From assembly GCA_026122225.1 (NCBI GenBank), contig JANEZZ010000520.1, forward strand, positions 1,674,001-1,738,000: 64,000 bases of DNA. The letters run 5' to 3'. The DNA is from Heloderma charlesbogerti (taxonomy: Eukaryota > Chordata > Lepidosauria > Squamata > Helodermatidae). This document shows positions 33,041-43,730 of the stretch, one piece after another. The notes under the pieces were generated by a model that ran no database searches, was not told the origin of the DNA, and was given only the letters and a program-made list of their open reading frames with translations. The translations under genes were made by a program, and so were the position numbers. Numbering within the stretch: position 1 is the stretch's first letter; each line of letters starts with the position of its first letter.

Positions 33041-33567
33041 AACGTGTGCTCACACTCCAAGAATTCCTTTTTGATTGTCAGCTCCACAGTGCTTACACGC
33101 TGGCTCTAAGATTTCAAGTTCCTTGGAGAAAGGATTCATTTTTCAGTCTTGTGTGGCCATTAGCATATGTTTTATGATGGTTCCATGGACAATGAAAATA
33201 AATGCATTATGCATACTGAGGAGATCCTGTGGTATACACATTACTCACCAACATCTGCCCACACAAAAACATGCTGCCGGGGGTATGATGTATATAAGGT
33301 ATGATAATATAAAACAAGAAGTATACAAAGTGACCAGGCTCAGGGATAATGAAATGTCTCCTAAATGTAAGCGTCAAGGAAGGCAGTTGGAGTTTATGGG
33401 GCTGAAAGCCTTGTGGGAGTTGAGGCAGAAAAATCCGCTTATGAAATATTTTCTTTTTCACAGTGATGAGTGAAATACTTTTTAAAGCAATGCTTTAAAA
33501 GGAATAGTTACAGCCAATGCATGCTGCTCGAAATCTCTTTTATCCATGATTCAAAGGTAGTAATAAC

Positions 33568-33607
33568 AACAGAGTGTCTTGTGGCACTTTAATGACTAAC
33601 AAATTTA
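33568..33607 (+). repeat. Fragment of a common reptile repeat, interrupted by a MITE
   Basis: AACAGAGTGTCTTGTGGCAC, then TTTAATGACTAACAAATTTA, matches a remembered widespread repeat beginning GAGTCTTGTGGCACCTTAAA. Its continuation, TTAGTGTGGCATAG, appears right of the MITE at 34057-34070. Confidence 0.5.
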
Positions 33608-34056
33608 GGACACAACCCTATCGATTGTGTCCTCAATTATTCGAAGCCCCCAAACTCGGAGGCTTCCAATCATCCAATGCAGGGTGGGAGGAGCAACAGA
33701 GGCAATCTTTGCCTCCCTATCCTCCTGTCCTGCATTTTTTGCTGGATGGGCTTTTTCAGCCCAACTAGCAATGGTGCTTCAAAGGGAGAGGGGTTGAAGA
33801 GGTCTGAGGCTTCTCATATCCTGCCCTGTCTGACCTCCTCCCCTCTCCGCCCACTGAAATGCCTCCTTTCCTCCTCTCTGATATCACTTTTCTGATCCCG
33901 GAGGGTGGCTAGTGCAGTGCCAGCTGCAAGGGATTGGGGGGTTGGATCTCCAACTCCCCCTTCTGAGGTCAGAGCACTGTCTCCTACCTTGGAGGGGGGA
34001 ATCCCCAGTATCCTAAGGCCCCTCAGACAATGTCTAGGGGCCACAGGATTGCTCCC
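33608..34056. mobile_element. 449-bp MITE with TTA target duplication
   Basis: The left end is GGACACAACCCTATCG and the right end on the opposite strand is GGGAGCAATCCTGTGG. TTA flanks both sides (33605-33607, 34057-34059). It is the same family as 50182-50561 and 61998-62450. There is no transposase frame. Confidence 0.7.
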
Positions 34057-34059
34057 TTA

Positions 34060-34875
34060 GTGTGGCATAGATGGCAACCTCATTATATAGGGTGTGTGTG
34101 GGGGGGGGGGATGGGAAGGGAAAAAAAAGAGTCTATATCTGATCTGTCACTGTGTACACAAAGAGCATTTGCTTGACAGTGTGCCCTGGACAGCCAGACC
34201 CTTGTCAACCAAACCCCCATCTTCTGTGCAGGCCTAGGCCTTTAGTGATATTACTGCAGAGTTCCATGTTACCATATTAACTGAACATCCACATTTAATG
34301 CTTCTTAATTCCAGTATAGGAATGTTTATTTTCTGAAACCTTTCTCCAAAAATATGACTTTCTTCAGTTATTGATGATAATCTTACATACAGCTTCTAAG
34401 CCTTTAAAATAAAGCTTCCTGGCATTGTATCCAATACTGTCTTTCCATTCACAGAAGGCTCTTTGAACCAATGAAGGTTTCCGTGAACAGAAGGGTGAGG
34501 GAGGCAATTTTCACAATTTCCCCCTTTCTCCTGCAGCCCCCTGTGTCACCTCCTACACTATTCTGAAGGGTTCCCCAGTCCTCTACAGAAAATTGGGGGG
34601 GGGCACATGAGGCTGCAGAGGGAAGTGGGAATCAGTGAAAATCACACTGTCCTCTGCTGGATCAAAAAGCCATTTTGTGAATGGAAGGACACAGTTGGAT
34701 ACAAGCCCTTTTAGTTTACTGTGATGCTGATATTTATTTCTAACATTTAGTTTATTCCTATTTTCCCAATTGGCAAAAATCTATCATACTTAGGTAGCTT
34801 AGTGTAAAGCATCTTGCAGCTTCATCTTTAACACTGGACACATTTGCAATTATTGTTTAAATAAAACTTTGGCAT
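34060..34875. other. Unassigned sequence
   Basis: A G-run at 34098-34110 and otherwise nothing recognisable. GGGGGGGCACATGAGGCTGCAG near 34594 resembles 16917, possibly an old shared repeat. Confidence 0.3.
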
Positions 34876-34878
34876 TTA

Positions 34879-35006
34879 GGACACAATCCTATCCGGGTTT
34901 AAACAGAAATAAGTCCTACAACTCCCAGCATTCCCAGCCATGCTGACTGGGGAATGCTGGGAGTTGTAGGGAGTTTTTCTGTCTAAACATGCATAAGATT
35001 GTGTCC
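34879..35006. mobile_element. 128-bp MITE with TTA target duplication
   Basis: GGACACAATCCTATCC at the left pairs with GGACACAATCTTATGC on the opposite strand of the right. TTA flanks both sides (34876-34878, 35007-35009). The interior is a palindrome with CTACAACTCCCAGCATTCC facing GGAATGCTGGGAGTTGTAG exactly. It is a short sibling of the 380-453 bp elements. Confidence 0.8.
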
Positions 35007-35009
35007 TTA

Positions 35010-35529
35010 TACTTTTACATTTTTCAAATATACCAAACAGCACACATCTTATGTGGTAAGTTATAGCTAACACATTTCATGTTCTTAAAGTAATTAAATG
35101 GGTTTAGGTTTGATAAGGCAGTCAGTACAGCAAATATTTCAATTTTCCATATAGTTCTGGGGTTATGTTTTCATTTTAACCTAAAGAAAAGCTTCCCCTA
35201 GCCCCCCATGATGTCAAACCTAAGAAATGTTACATTTCTCTGAGTGATATTTTATCCCCTCAAGTACTTTGACCAGTCATAATTATTACAAATGTCCATG
35301 AAATCCCTATATTTTTCCAATGGTTGAGAAGGAAAAGAGACTTTTCAGAAGTGAAGAAATGGGTATGAAATTTGAGCTTAAGATAGGCTGGGTCTGACTC
35401 ACAAAATGAATAGAGATGGGTGAACATTGTTTTGTTTTTTGTCATAAACATGATGGAAAGAACTTTGGGTGTTAGCTTTGAGTCCTTAGCTCTTACAATC
35501 TGGGTTTGAATCCCTTTGTATTCAACCAT
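35010..35529. other. Unassigned sequence
   Basis: AT-rich sequence without a recognisable feature. Confidence 0.3.
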
Positions 35530-35534
35530 GTTTG

Positions 35535-36096
35535 TGTCAGGAGTGCTTCTGAGCGCAGGGAGTGGCAGAGTAGTTCAGATTCTGAAGAACCGCCAGACAT
35601 GGGGGAGGTATGTTCCCAGGCTAGTCCAAACATGGCTAGGCAGACTCCTCAGGTTTCCAAGGTCCAGCTGCAGGAGGGAGGTCACTCTTCACCCACGCCT
35701 GTGAGAGACAGCGACCAGGGAGAGGCGGTGTTTGGCAAGTCTGAATTAATAGATGCAAGTTGCAGACGCAGAGCAAAGAGGGAGATGGCCGAGGCAGAAC
35801 TTCGAAGGTCTACCTGACTGGCCCTGCATGAACAGTGGTGCTTAGAAGCCTCACGGAGAGACTTCCCCCCACCCTTTAAGTTAGGCTAGGGAGCCTGCCT
35901 TTATTTCAAATGGTGGGCAACTTATGTAGCTACCTTTTGAACCCCCTGAAGGCATTTCCTTGCAGAATGAGAGTCACTGAGAATTTGCATCTGTGTGACC
36001 CTTTGTGGTAATGGATTAAAAGCTGTAGATTGAAGTCTCTTGTCTGTGATTGATTTCGGAGTTTGATGTTCAGTGTGGGTAAAAGGAATCCTGATG
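35535..36096 (+). mobile_element. Solo LTR, family TGTCA, copy 2
   Basis: It begins TGTCAGGAGTGC and is flanked by GTTTG at 35530-35534 and 36097-36101. The last six bases are CTGATG where CTGACA is expected, a change at the terminal CA. It shares the layout of the other copies: a Ser/Asp/Glu stretch (QSSSDSEEPP), then RRRAKREMAEAELRRST, then AAGTTAGGCTAGGGAGCCTG and a GATTAAAAG polyadenylation-like signal. Length 562 bp matches the minus-strand copy at 37369. Confidence 0.75.
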
Positions 36097-36300
36097 GTTT
36101 GTGGTGCTGGTTGCCACCTCCTTTTTTCTGTCAGGCTCCTTATTTTTAACATTTGCACAGCAGGCAGGTACAACATGCCTGCTATGCTGGAAATAGTTGT
36201 ACCTACTGAATTTGGCTGGTGCAGATGGGTGAGAATTTTGTTCAGTTTGGTTTTTTGATAAGACCTCATCAACATTAACAAATGTCTTTATAAACAAGAC

Positions 36301-37060
36301 TGTTGGGCTTAGCCCAAGCACAACTGTGGGACCTATGGCTTTGGAGCCAGGGTCTGATTCTATTAAGAACCCAGTCCAGTCATGGGAAGCTCGGAGCTCA
36401 GCAATGCCCAGCTTCCCATCTGACTGCAGGCTGAAGGAAGATGATACTCCCTATCAGCCACAGCTGCAAAATCCGGCCTTCAGTGAGGCCTCTGATTTAC
36501 AGTCTGGGATTGTGAGAACAGAGCAGGAGGAAGATTCCACAGGGGAGGGGGCCTTGGGGGTGTCGCCCAGGTTAAGGCATCACCTAAAGAGAAGGGAAGA
36601 GAGACGCCCTCTTAGACGTAGTGCTCACTTACAGGCAAGATTCCCCTGTCAGGACAGGTTGTCAGAAAGGGAGCTCTAGCAGCCCCTTTTCTCTATTTAA
36701 GCTGATGCAGAAACCAAAGATCCTTTGCTGAGAACAACGTCTTCATTGCCTGAAATACTTTATTGCTTGGACTTTTCATGAACCTTGAACTCTTGTCTGT
36801 TTTGAATTCTGTTTTGTTAAGACTCTGACTCTGTGTGGATTCTGGCCTTGGAATTTTCTCTTAAACAAAGCAATGTGCCGATAGCCTCTGCCTGAGATAT
36901 TTGATTTATTGGGGTCTATTAATGCTGTAAGCTTTGCTGTGAGCTCTGGAAACTTTGTCTGTGTAACCTGATCTGCTGTGATAAAGAGCTTTGCTGTATG
37001 TTGCATTCTGTGTCGGGATTGCCAGTATGTATCAGAATGTCAGGCCTGACCAGGACAGAA
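36301..37060 (+). mobile_element. Second LTR-type element, boundaries approximate
   Basis: It opens TGTTGGGCTTAGCCC. An open frame of 117 codons (36326-36679) gives an acidic segment then an Arg-rich one (RLRHHLKRREERRPLRRSAH). A TATA-like CTCTATTTAA (36691-36700) follows, and T-rich R/U5-like sequence runs to about 37060 with TGTGATAAAG near 36977. This is LTR architecture, but I could not find a matching target duplication, so the right end is uncertain. Confidence 0.5.
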
Positions 37061-37238
37061 AGAACCTGAGAGTTAAAAAAAAGTCAAATGTGGGAGAAAG
37101 TGTAACTGACAGTTTCATCCATCCCTAATAATGGAGTTATTAGATGTTGTGGCCAGGCATATCATAGCACTTCTGGTTTTCTGTTTGCTATTTGACTGAA
37201 AATTGAACAGCTCTAATTCCTGTGAAACTCTATGGGTA

Positions 37239-37345
37239 CCCTTACCTGTCCCTGCCACCACCACCACTGTAGGAGGGGTGGAAGGAGGAGATGAGAGGTG
37301 CTCCTGCTGCCCCTCTCGTCCCTGCTATTATGGCAGCGGCAGCAG
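37239..37345. repeat. Flanking repeat left of LTR copy 3
   Basis: CCTGTCCCTGCCACC, TGTAGGAGGGGTGG and GCAGCAGTGGTG recur in the same order at 37962-38065, on the other side of the LTR (37369-37931). Confidence 0.5.
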
Positions 37346-37368
37346 TGGTGATGGTCATTTTATGTAAG

Positions 37369-37931
37369 TGTCACAAATCCCTTGGCCCCCTCTATCCTTA
37401 AGCACTCACACAAATAGAGAGGCTTCAGTCTCATGCCTTTCATTCATCATTCACAGGTTCATTACAGATGCAAATCCTCGAAGACTCTCTGGCTACAAAG
37501 GAATGCCTCCCGGGGATTCAAATGGGATCACCGAAAGTTGCCCGCAGTTTGAAAGGGAGGTTTTCTCGCTAGGCTAAGTTAGGGAGGGGGGTCCCGCCCC
37601 TCGCGTGATGCTTCCCTGCGTAGCACCTCATGCATCGCTAACAGGGTCGACCATCTGCGCTCCGCCCCTGAGGTTTCCCTCTTAGCTCTGCGCCGCCGCC
37701 TCGCGTCTCTTAGGTCACAGTCCTCAAGCCCCTCCTCCTCCTGCTCGCTGCTTCTCACAGAGGGGGGCAAGGAGGAAGCTTCATGCCTGGCCATCTGGGA
37801 GTTGGTAACCTGAGAAGCACACCTACCTGAACTGGCTTGTGAAAATGCCCCCCCCCCCCCCGGCCCAGTTCTGGCTGCTCCTCTTCTGAATCTGAGCTGC
37901 CATCTCCCTGCACTCAGAATCAATCCTGACA
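37369..37931 (-). mobile_element. Solo LTR, family TGTCA, copy 3 (minus strand)
   Basis: Read on the minus strand it starts TGTCAGGATTGATTCTGAGT at 37931 and ends TTTGTGACA at 37369 (563 bp). The minus frame gives SSEQEEEGLEDCDLRDARRR and RRAKRETSGAERR, parallel to the other copies. A poly-C run (37848-37861) sits inside. The 5-bp flanks GTAAG and ATAAA do not match well, so one end may be altered. Confidence 0.7.
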
Positions 37932-37961
37932 ATAAATTTCTTATACTTATGGAAAATGACC

Positions 37962-38065
37962 AGCCTGTCCCTGCCACCATTGCTGTTGTAGCAGGGTGGG
38001 AGGAGGGGAGAAGAGGAGCTCCATTCTCTCCCTCATGTTCCTGCTACAGCAGTGGTGGCACTGGC
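37962..38065. repeat. Flanking repeat right of LTR copy 3
   Basis: This is the counterpart of 37239-37345 (CCTGTCCCTGCCACC, TTGTAGCAGGGTGGG, CAGCAGTGGTGGC). The two may be a tandem pair into which the LTR inserted. Confidence 0.5.
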
Positions 38066-38159
38066 AACAGGCAGCTTGCTGGGAGGGAGTGGGTGCCCAC
38101 ATGTTTGCCCAACTCAGCACACACCAAGTTGGGTAAGCACTGGGGTCCACAGACTAGCA

Positions 38160-38430
38160 TCCGGGGGCTGAGCCAGCGATTTCTTCCTGGGCTTTGAGCC
38201 CCAACCAGACACCCACGCCATCCCTAAGCATAGTTGCCAAAGCACAGAGCAATAATCCCCCAGTGCCATCTTCTGGAATCAGCCATCCAAGTAGGAGCGG
38301 AACCAACTCCCAGCCCAGACAACCTATCCAGAATGATACCATGGTTGATTGTATCGAAAGCTGCTGAGAGGTCCAAGAGAATCAACAGGGGCACTGTCCC
38401 TCTCAATTGTATAGCAGTGCATCAAGGAAC
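38160..38430 (-). mobile_element. L2 LINE reverse-transcriptase fragment
   Basis: The minus strand reads LLILLDLSAAFDTINHG, then IILDRLSGLGVGSAP. This is the conserved RT block (LLDLSAAFDT) of L2 ORF2 and its following helix. The copy is short and truncated at both ends. Confidence 0.8.
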
Positions 38431-38507
38431 ATAACTTTAGGGAAGAATATTCGTTCCTACCTTTTTCCACCCACCTCAAAAATTCATTTGCTAGCACTGC
38501 AGAGGAT

Positions 38508-38668
38508 GAAGAGGTAGTGGGCTCTCCCACACTGGAGGCATTCAAGACGAGGCTGGACAGCCTTCTGTCAGGGGTGCTTTGACTTGGATTCCTGCATTGA
38601 GCAGGGGGTTGGACTCGATGGCCTTGTAGGCCCCTTCCAACCCTACTATTCTATGATTCTATGATTCT
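38508..38668 (+). mobile_element. CR1 LINE 3' end
   Basis: GGTAGTGGGCTCTCCCACAC, TTGGATTCCTGCATTGAGCA and CCCCTTCCAACCCTACTATT are followed by two ATTCTATG units. This is the 3' untranslated end also seen at 61440-61602 and, inverted, at 9992-10150. Confidence 0.9.
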
Positions 38669-40725
38669 AAGAGCAAAAATGCAAACAGTAGTGGAGGTTG
38701 TAAATGCAAGAAAATATCTGACCAGAACAATGATAGTGATGATGTGCCAGGAGAGTCAGAAGAAGTATAGCAGGTACAGAGAGTGCAACAGGAAGAGCAG
38801 GCTGGGGGTCACGAACCATGGCTTCATCCAACAGCAAAGTAAACAATCGCACGTTTCTCGTCTAAGTTCAGTTCCTCTAATTTCTGTCAGATTGTCTATA
38901 CTCTTTGTTGCTTAAGATGCCCTTAATATCCATATGGAGACACTCCCTACTTCAAACACCCATATACACAAGAGAGGATGAACTCCTTGACTATTGAGGA
39001 GATTTCACTGTAGGCTTCCCAGAGCACTAAGACTGAAGAGCACAAACAAATTGACACACATAGAAGCAACCACCCAGAATAAAGTCTGGGGCTGCAAACT
39101 AATTTCATGAAGTGATTTATTTCATGGAATAGGCTAGGGGGAAGACTGTCAGGGGGCAAACCATGACTCAGGTGGCAGAGCTAGAGTAGGGAAAAGCTAT
39201 GGGCAAATAAGCAGGGATCAGTCAAAGACAGACAGGTCAGAGCAAGACAAAGGAAACAAACCATCAAAACGCACGTTCAAGGCACAGCCACAGACCTCTA
39301 TGCAGGAGCTGTTGACTAGTTTGCCAGCATCTTCCAGCTTCCGGTTTACAAGGGCTGCTTGGGGCAAAGAAAGTAAGGAAGCCCATGTGGCTTGGCCTCT
39401 AGTGAGCTTGTATTCCAAGGCAGGAAGGGCTGAAGAGCTATTTCTGACATAGACAATGCAAGGCCGCAAGCCGTCTCTAATCCTTTCCTTGGCCTAAACA
39501 TCTTCATGTGGCTGCTGTGTACAGAAATATCAGTAGACCAATTACTTGGGGGGAGTTGGAACCTAGCATGGAGCTGAAAAGAAGCACAGTGAGGCCATGT
39601 AGTACAGTACTCACTAACAAGGCATCCACATTTCAACAACCCAAAGCAATGATTCACCATGCAGTAGATTATACCACAGATGCAAAGCAGATTGCATTAG
39701 TGAACGTTATGGCAGATCAAGTACGCACGAAAGAGAAGCCACTAAACTGCATCCTTCAGCATTCCGTGTGTGTCTGATATTTATACATCAATAGCTCACT
39801 TTCAGAAACATTTGTTCCCTCTAGTATGTCAAGCCATATTCACAAATCACATATGACAGCACAAATCACACAAGAAAGACCACAAATATTATTTATGTAG
39901 GAAGGCAGTGCAAGAACGATAGCCCACATGGAGCCAGTTAGTGTGTGCAGGTGGCCACAACTTACATAAAATTCTCACAAAGGGTATTTAGTATACCCAG
40001 AAGTATAGGCACAGGAGAGTTGCCAATACCTCCAGTCAGCCTACTTACAAAATGGTGTTCTGATATCTCAGTGACGATTTAGCAACAGGAATGAACAGGG
40101 CAAAGTTTTAATAATCTTAGAGTTTATTAAAGGCACCTTGTGACTGGAAGGAACCACACCATTTTTGAAATGCGCTTCATTCAGGGTTCATTCACCACAC
40201 AAATCATATTCTTCACATCAGATTGTCCCTGCAATAATTGCCACAGCAGAGTTGTGTTGTTATGATGTGCCATCATACGTTGTGCAAACCATGGCAGGTC
40301 CTGGAGCTGCCCAGCAATATTCCTGGGAAGAAAATCCTTCTATTGGTCCATTGACTAGCCCAAGGAATGTAGGTGTACAGTTTCAGTGCCTGCATAGTTC
40401 ATACAATATATTTTCACAAGAATTCCATCTCAGAAATAATCCTTTTATGGGTAGAATGTGTCATGACAATGGGGCCTATATTTACTAATACATTAAATGC
40501 CTTGCTGACTTGGAAGTAAATTATACTTGTCAGCATTTCCAAGTTGCTACTCGTAACTTTGGAATCTTCTATTCCACAGTTTCTTAATGGGACTGAGCTT
40601 TCCTAAATGCAAATACTAAAGTTGGATACCCAAAGTCTGTGGACAGTTCTCAAAATACTGGGCAAGTTCTAGATTAATTGTGTAAGAATATATGACACTT
40701 GACACCAAGTTGTGGCTTACTTTCA
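38669..40725. other. Unassigned sequence
   Basis: No repeat is recognised with confidence. 39120-39480 (TGTCAGGGGGCAAACCATGA onward) has an LTR-like start but no visible partner end. Confidence 0.35.
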
Positions 40726-40732
40726 ATAGGTG

Positions 40733-40733
40733 T

Positions 40734-40772
<39 letters not shown>
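40733..40772. repeat. (CT)n microsatellite
   Basis: A CT dinucleotide tract with one TTT interruption, followed by a C-run and T-run to about 40790. Confidence 0.9.
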
Positions 40773-40773
<1 letters not shown>

Positions 40774-40840
40774 CCCCCCCCTCTTTTTAAGCCCAGAACA
40801 TTTATTTTGTATCAACTTCTAAACTGAATTCACATTTAAA

Positions 40841-40857
40841 ACACACACACACACACT
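40841..40857. repeat. (CA)n microsatellite
   Basis: CA dinucleotide run of eight units. Confidence 0.8.
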
Positions 40858-41040
40858 GGTCCTACCCCACTGTCTCACCTCCTATCAAACATCAGTTCAT
40901 CCCTTTCACATTTATCCCAATACCACACAGTTCAAAAGCTGCATCAACAAAGAAATGCACTGACCCAATATCACAGAAACGTAGCACTTAATTCATATTT
41001 TACTCCTTTGCCTTCAACACCATAAACAGTTTGGGAACAG

Positions 41041-41392
41041 GTTACTTGAAGGAGTGCCTGAATCCATATGAGCTTTGCCCAGGCCTTGAGATCAGCCACA
41101 GAGTCCCTGCTCGTGGACTCACCAGCTGGCACAAGCAGGCTGGAAGGAACACAAGATAAGACCTTCTTAGTGGTGGCCCCTTGACTCTGGAACTCCCTCC
41201 CTCAGGAGATTCACTTGGCTCACTCCCTTTTCTCTTTTAGATGGGGTCTATAGACTTCGTTTTTATTACAAACCACCTTGAATTGGAAACTGGACTGTTT
41301 TAATTTATGTCTGCTCTTGTTTTAATTTCCATTAGCATAATTTGTGATGTTCTACTGATTATCTGATGTGTTTGTGCTTCTCTTTTAGTTGT
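41041..41392 (+). mobile_element. L2 LINE 3' end
   Basis: The plus-strand translation has LKECLNPYEL, LLVDSPAGTSRLEG and FLVVAP-LWNSLPQEIHLAHS, the L2 C-terminal region. A T-rich untranslated tail follows (AAACCACCTTGAATTGG, TTTTAATTTATG). One stop falls inside the APxLWNSLP block. Confidence 0.8.
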
Positions 41393-41399
41393 TGTTGTT

Positions 41400-42243
41400 C
41401 ATCATCTTCAACAACAACAAATATTTATTGCATTAGCACAATAGCCATAGCAAACACACAATTAATAATACATAAAATAGTTAAAACACATCAGTTAAAA
41501 TAAACTAGCATAATAATCCTTTAAAATTAATCACCCCAAACCAGTAATCATAACTCAATTAATAAAATCACATAAAAATACTGGTTATAGGTACAGCTCC
41601 AATAGTCTAATATTAACATAATAAAATCCATACAGTCCAGGGTAAACAATTAGTCAGCCACAGCTGGGACAGCTGATTTTATCTTTAAAATGGCTGCAAT
41701 AAATCTCACCATTCTGAATGTGAGAAATTTGTCGCTATCCTCCAACAATATTATTATTTTGTCTTGGTCAGATTTTCCAGCTGTTTTCAGGAGAATAGAC
41801 CCGATATATCTCTCACACTCTGCTTCAAATCTCAGACACCAAAGTACCACATGGGCCAGATCTTCAATGGACCTACAATCGAAGCAACAGACCCATTCAT
41901 TATATGGAATCCCCTTGTATCTTCCCTCTAATACCGCTAATGGTAAAATATTCAGCCAAGCTTCAGTGAAAGCCTTCCTGAGTTCAAAACTCATTAAATC
42001 TGTGAAAAAAGTTAGAAGTTTCAGGGGCAGTAAGGAAAGATGCTTATAAATGGGCACTGATTTTAAAATACCCAACAGTCCATTATCTACTTGAACACTC
42101 ACACCGAATATTCTTTGCCTCACTGAGGTTTTGGCAGCAAGGAAACCAAGGCTCCTCAAATATCCTTCTGAGAATCCCAATTTGGCCACTAAACTCAATA
42201 CAGAGCTTTGCCATGAGTTAGACTTCATTTCCCCATATACCAA
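41400..42243 (-). mobile_element. LINE 3' end with Cys/His C-terminal motif, clade unresolved
   Basis: The minus strand is open for 197 codons (41650-42243), unusually long for the window. The protein has a basic/hydrophobic first half (LLGILKSVPIYKHLSLLPLK). It then has a zinc-knuckle-like motif, VCCFDCRSIEDLAHVVLWCL, followed by RFEAECERYI. Spacing of the type C-x2-C-x7-H-x4-C, 3' of reverse transcriptase, occurs in several LINE clades. The 3' end (low coordinates) has GTTGTTGTTG next to AATAAATATTTG on the element strand, a LINE-type tail. Vingi or another I-group clade is plausible. The 5' end is truncated near 42245 and no RT active site remains. Confidence 0.65.
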
Positions 42244-42423
42244 TGGTAAAAAAAAACCAACCCTGTCGATTCACAAAAAAGAATTTCCAACCAATAATTG
42301 ATGGTTGCTTTGTAAACTAGCACCTTTATGAGGGAAAGGGCTAACTCTGATCTAATCAGGACTGAGGCTATTGAAGGTGGGGTTACCAACAAGAGCCAAG
42401 CAAACCTATTTTGGAGTTGTTGT

Positions 42424-42524
42424 TTTACAATGCAATCGTATGTACCTATACACAGAAGTAAGCCCCACTAGGTTCAATGGGATGTATTCCTAGGTAAGTG
42501 TGTATAGGACTGCAACTTTAAACT
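42424..42524. mobile_element. Short MITE (AGTAAGTCCCATTG family)
   Basis: TGCAATCGTATGTACCTATA, ACACAGAAGTAAGCCCCACT, GGTTCAATGGGATGTATTCC and TGTATAGGACTGCAACTTTA form a ~95-bp inverted-repeat element. It is the best-preserved of three copies (others at 7037 and 23387). Confidence 0.7.
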
Positions 42525-42529
42525 TATAG

Positions 42530-42584
42530 AGATTTTAAATAATTGTTGGTTTTAATGTTAGATACTGATGTTCAGTTGCATTAC

Positions 42585-42624
<40 letters not shown>

Positions 42625-42690
42625 AGTGTGAGATGCTTTGAGAAGACTTTGAGTCTTGAAAAGCAGCAAAGTCTTTTAAATAAATACATA
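42530..42690 (+). mobile_element. L2-type 3' tail with expanded (GT)n
   Basis: TTGTTGGTTTTAATGTTAGA lies before a (GT)17 run (42587-42620). GATGCTTTGAGAAGACTTTG and TTTTAAATAAATACATAC then form the tail. Confidence 0.5.
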
Positions 42691-43495
42691 CATATTTAGA
42701 ATGAAAGCACTTTTGATTTGGGATTATTGGGTCTTAAACAGAATATGAATGTACATTCCTCATAGTAATAATGTGCTTGGCTCCTTTTTTGCTAGTTACC
42801 AAAACAGCAAGAGCTAGTAGACTGAACAAGGATTAAAAGCACAGGCTGAAGAAATTGAGAAGGAAACCACTCATCAGCCACCTTTATGGCCTTTTCTCTC
42901 AAAGTAAAGTTCAATTTAAATAGCATTCCCGTTGACTTTCACAAAATACTTACTGAGGATAATTCCTATTTGGCAGGAAAAGAATCCCAATTCAATATCC
43001 TGCACCTTTATGCAAAAGGTTGGAGTTTGACTGAAGGTTTCATTTCTCCACATCTGACTCAGGCAATAAGTGATTGGCTTCCATCATCATTTTACAATAA
43101 TTACTGTATGCATATGGCTCTAGAGCATATCCTGAAGCCAAATGAGTAGAATTCCAAAAGCCTTTTGCCTACAACTATCAATATATTAACCACAAAGTGG
43201 CTGTTCTGGTACAAACTTCTTGTCAGGATGCAGCAATCATAAAATAAATATTTGAAGTCACTCTCTACAGTTTATGCTACCTAGATCCATCATTCTTTCT
43301 TTCCTTTCTGCTTCACAGTCAAGCACCGGAAACGTGTGCAAAAGATCAAGAGAGCCCTGTCCCCAAGCCCTCACTAGTCACAATATGACATTTTTGTTCA
43401 CCAGTTTTTGATTGCTGGATGCAATTACAATTTTCAACTTTGGGCAATATTTTAGGAAAGCAGCAAAGACATCATGACTTAATTTGAGATTGCTC
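42691..43495. other. Unassigned sequence
   Basis: No recognisable repeat. The 87-codon plus frame at 42886-43149 has no known motif. Confidence 0.3.
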
Positions 43496-43730
43496 TGACT
43501 TGACAAATAGAAGGACCCACCTTTCTGAAAAAGAATCAACATGACTTCTTCAAAGGTAAGTCATGACCCACTAATCTGCTAGTGTTCTAAAGAGTGTCAA
43601 TAAACATGTGGACAAGGGTGACCCAGTGGACATTGTTTACATGGACTTCCAAAGGGCTTTTGACAAAGTCCCTCACCAAAGACTCCTGAGCAAACTTAGC
43701 AGTCATGGAATAAGATTATTCACTAGTATA
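43496..43730 (+). mobile_element. CR1-type LINE reverse-transcriptase fragment
   Basis: The plus strand reads VDIVYMDFQRAFDKVPHQRL at 43626-43685, then LSKLSSHGIR. This is RT motif A (Y-D-F-x-K/R-A-F-D-K-V-P-H), preceded by a diverged stretch with NQHDFFKG-like residues. It is from a different CR1 subfamily than 9992-12845. Confidence 0.8.

Noticed and set aside
33345..33473. Short basic ORF (MSPKCKRQGRQLEF...) as a conserved exon
   Set aside because: It looks protein-like for ~40 codons, but there is no splice acceptor or donor at plausible places and no family is recognised.
39120..39480. LTR beginning TGTCAGGGGGCAAACC
   Set aside because: It has an LTR-like first ten bases but no paired end, target duplication or similarity to the other LTRs.
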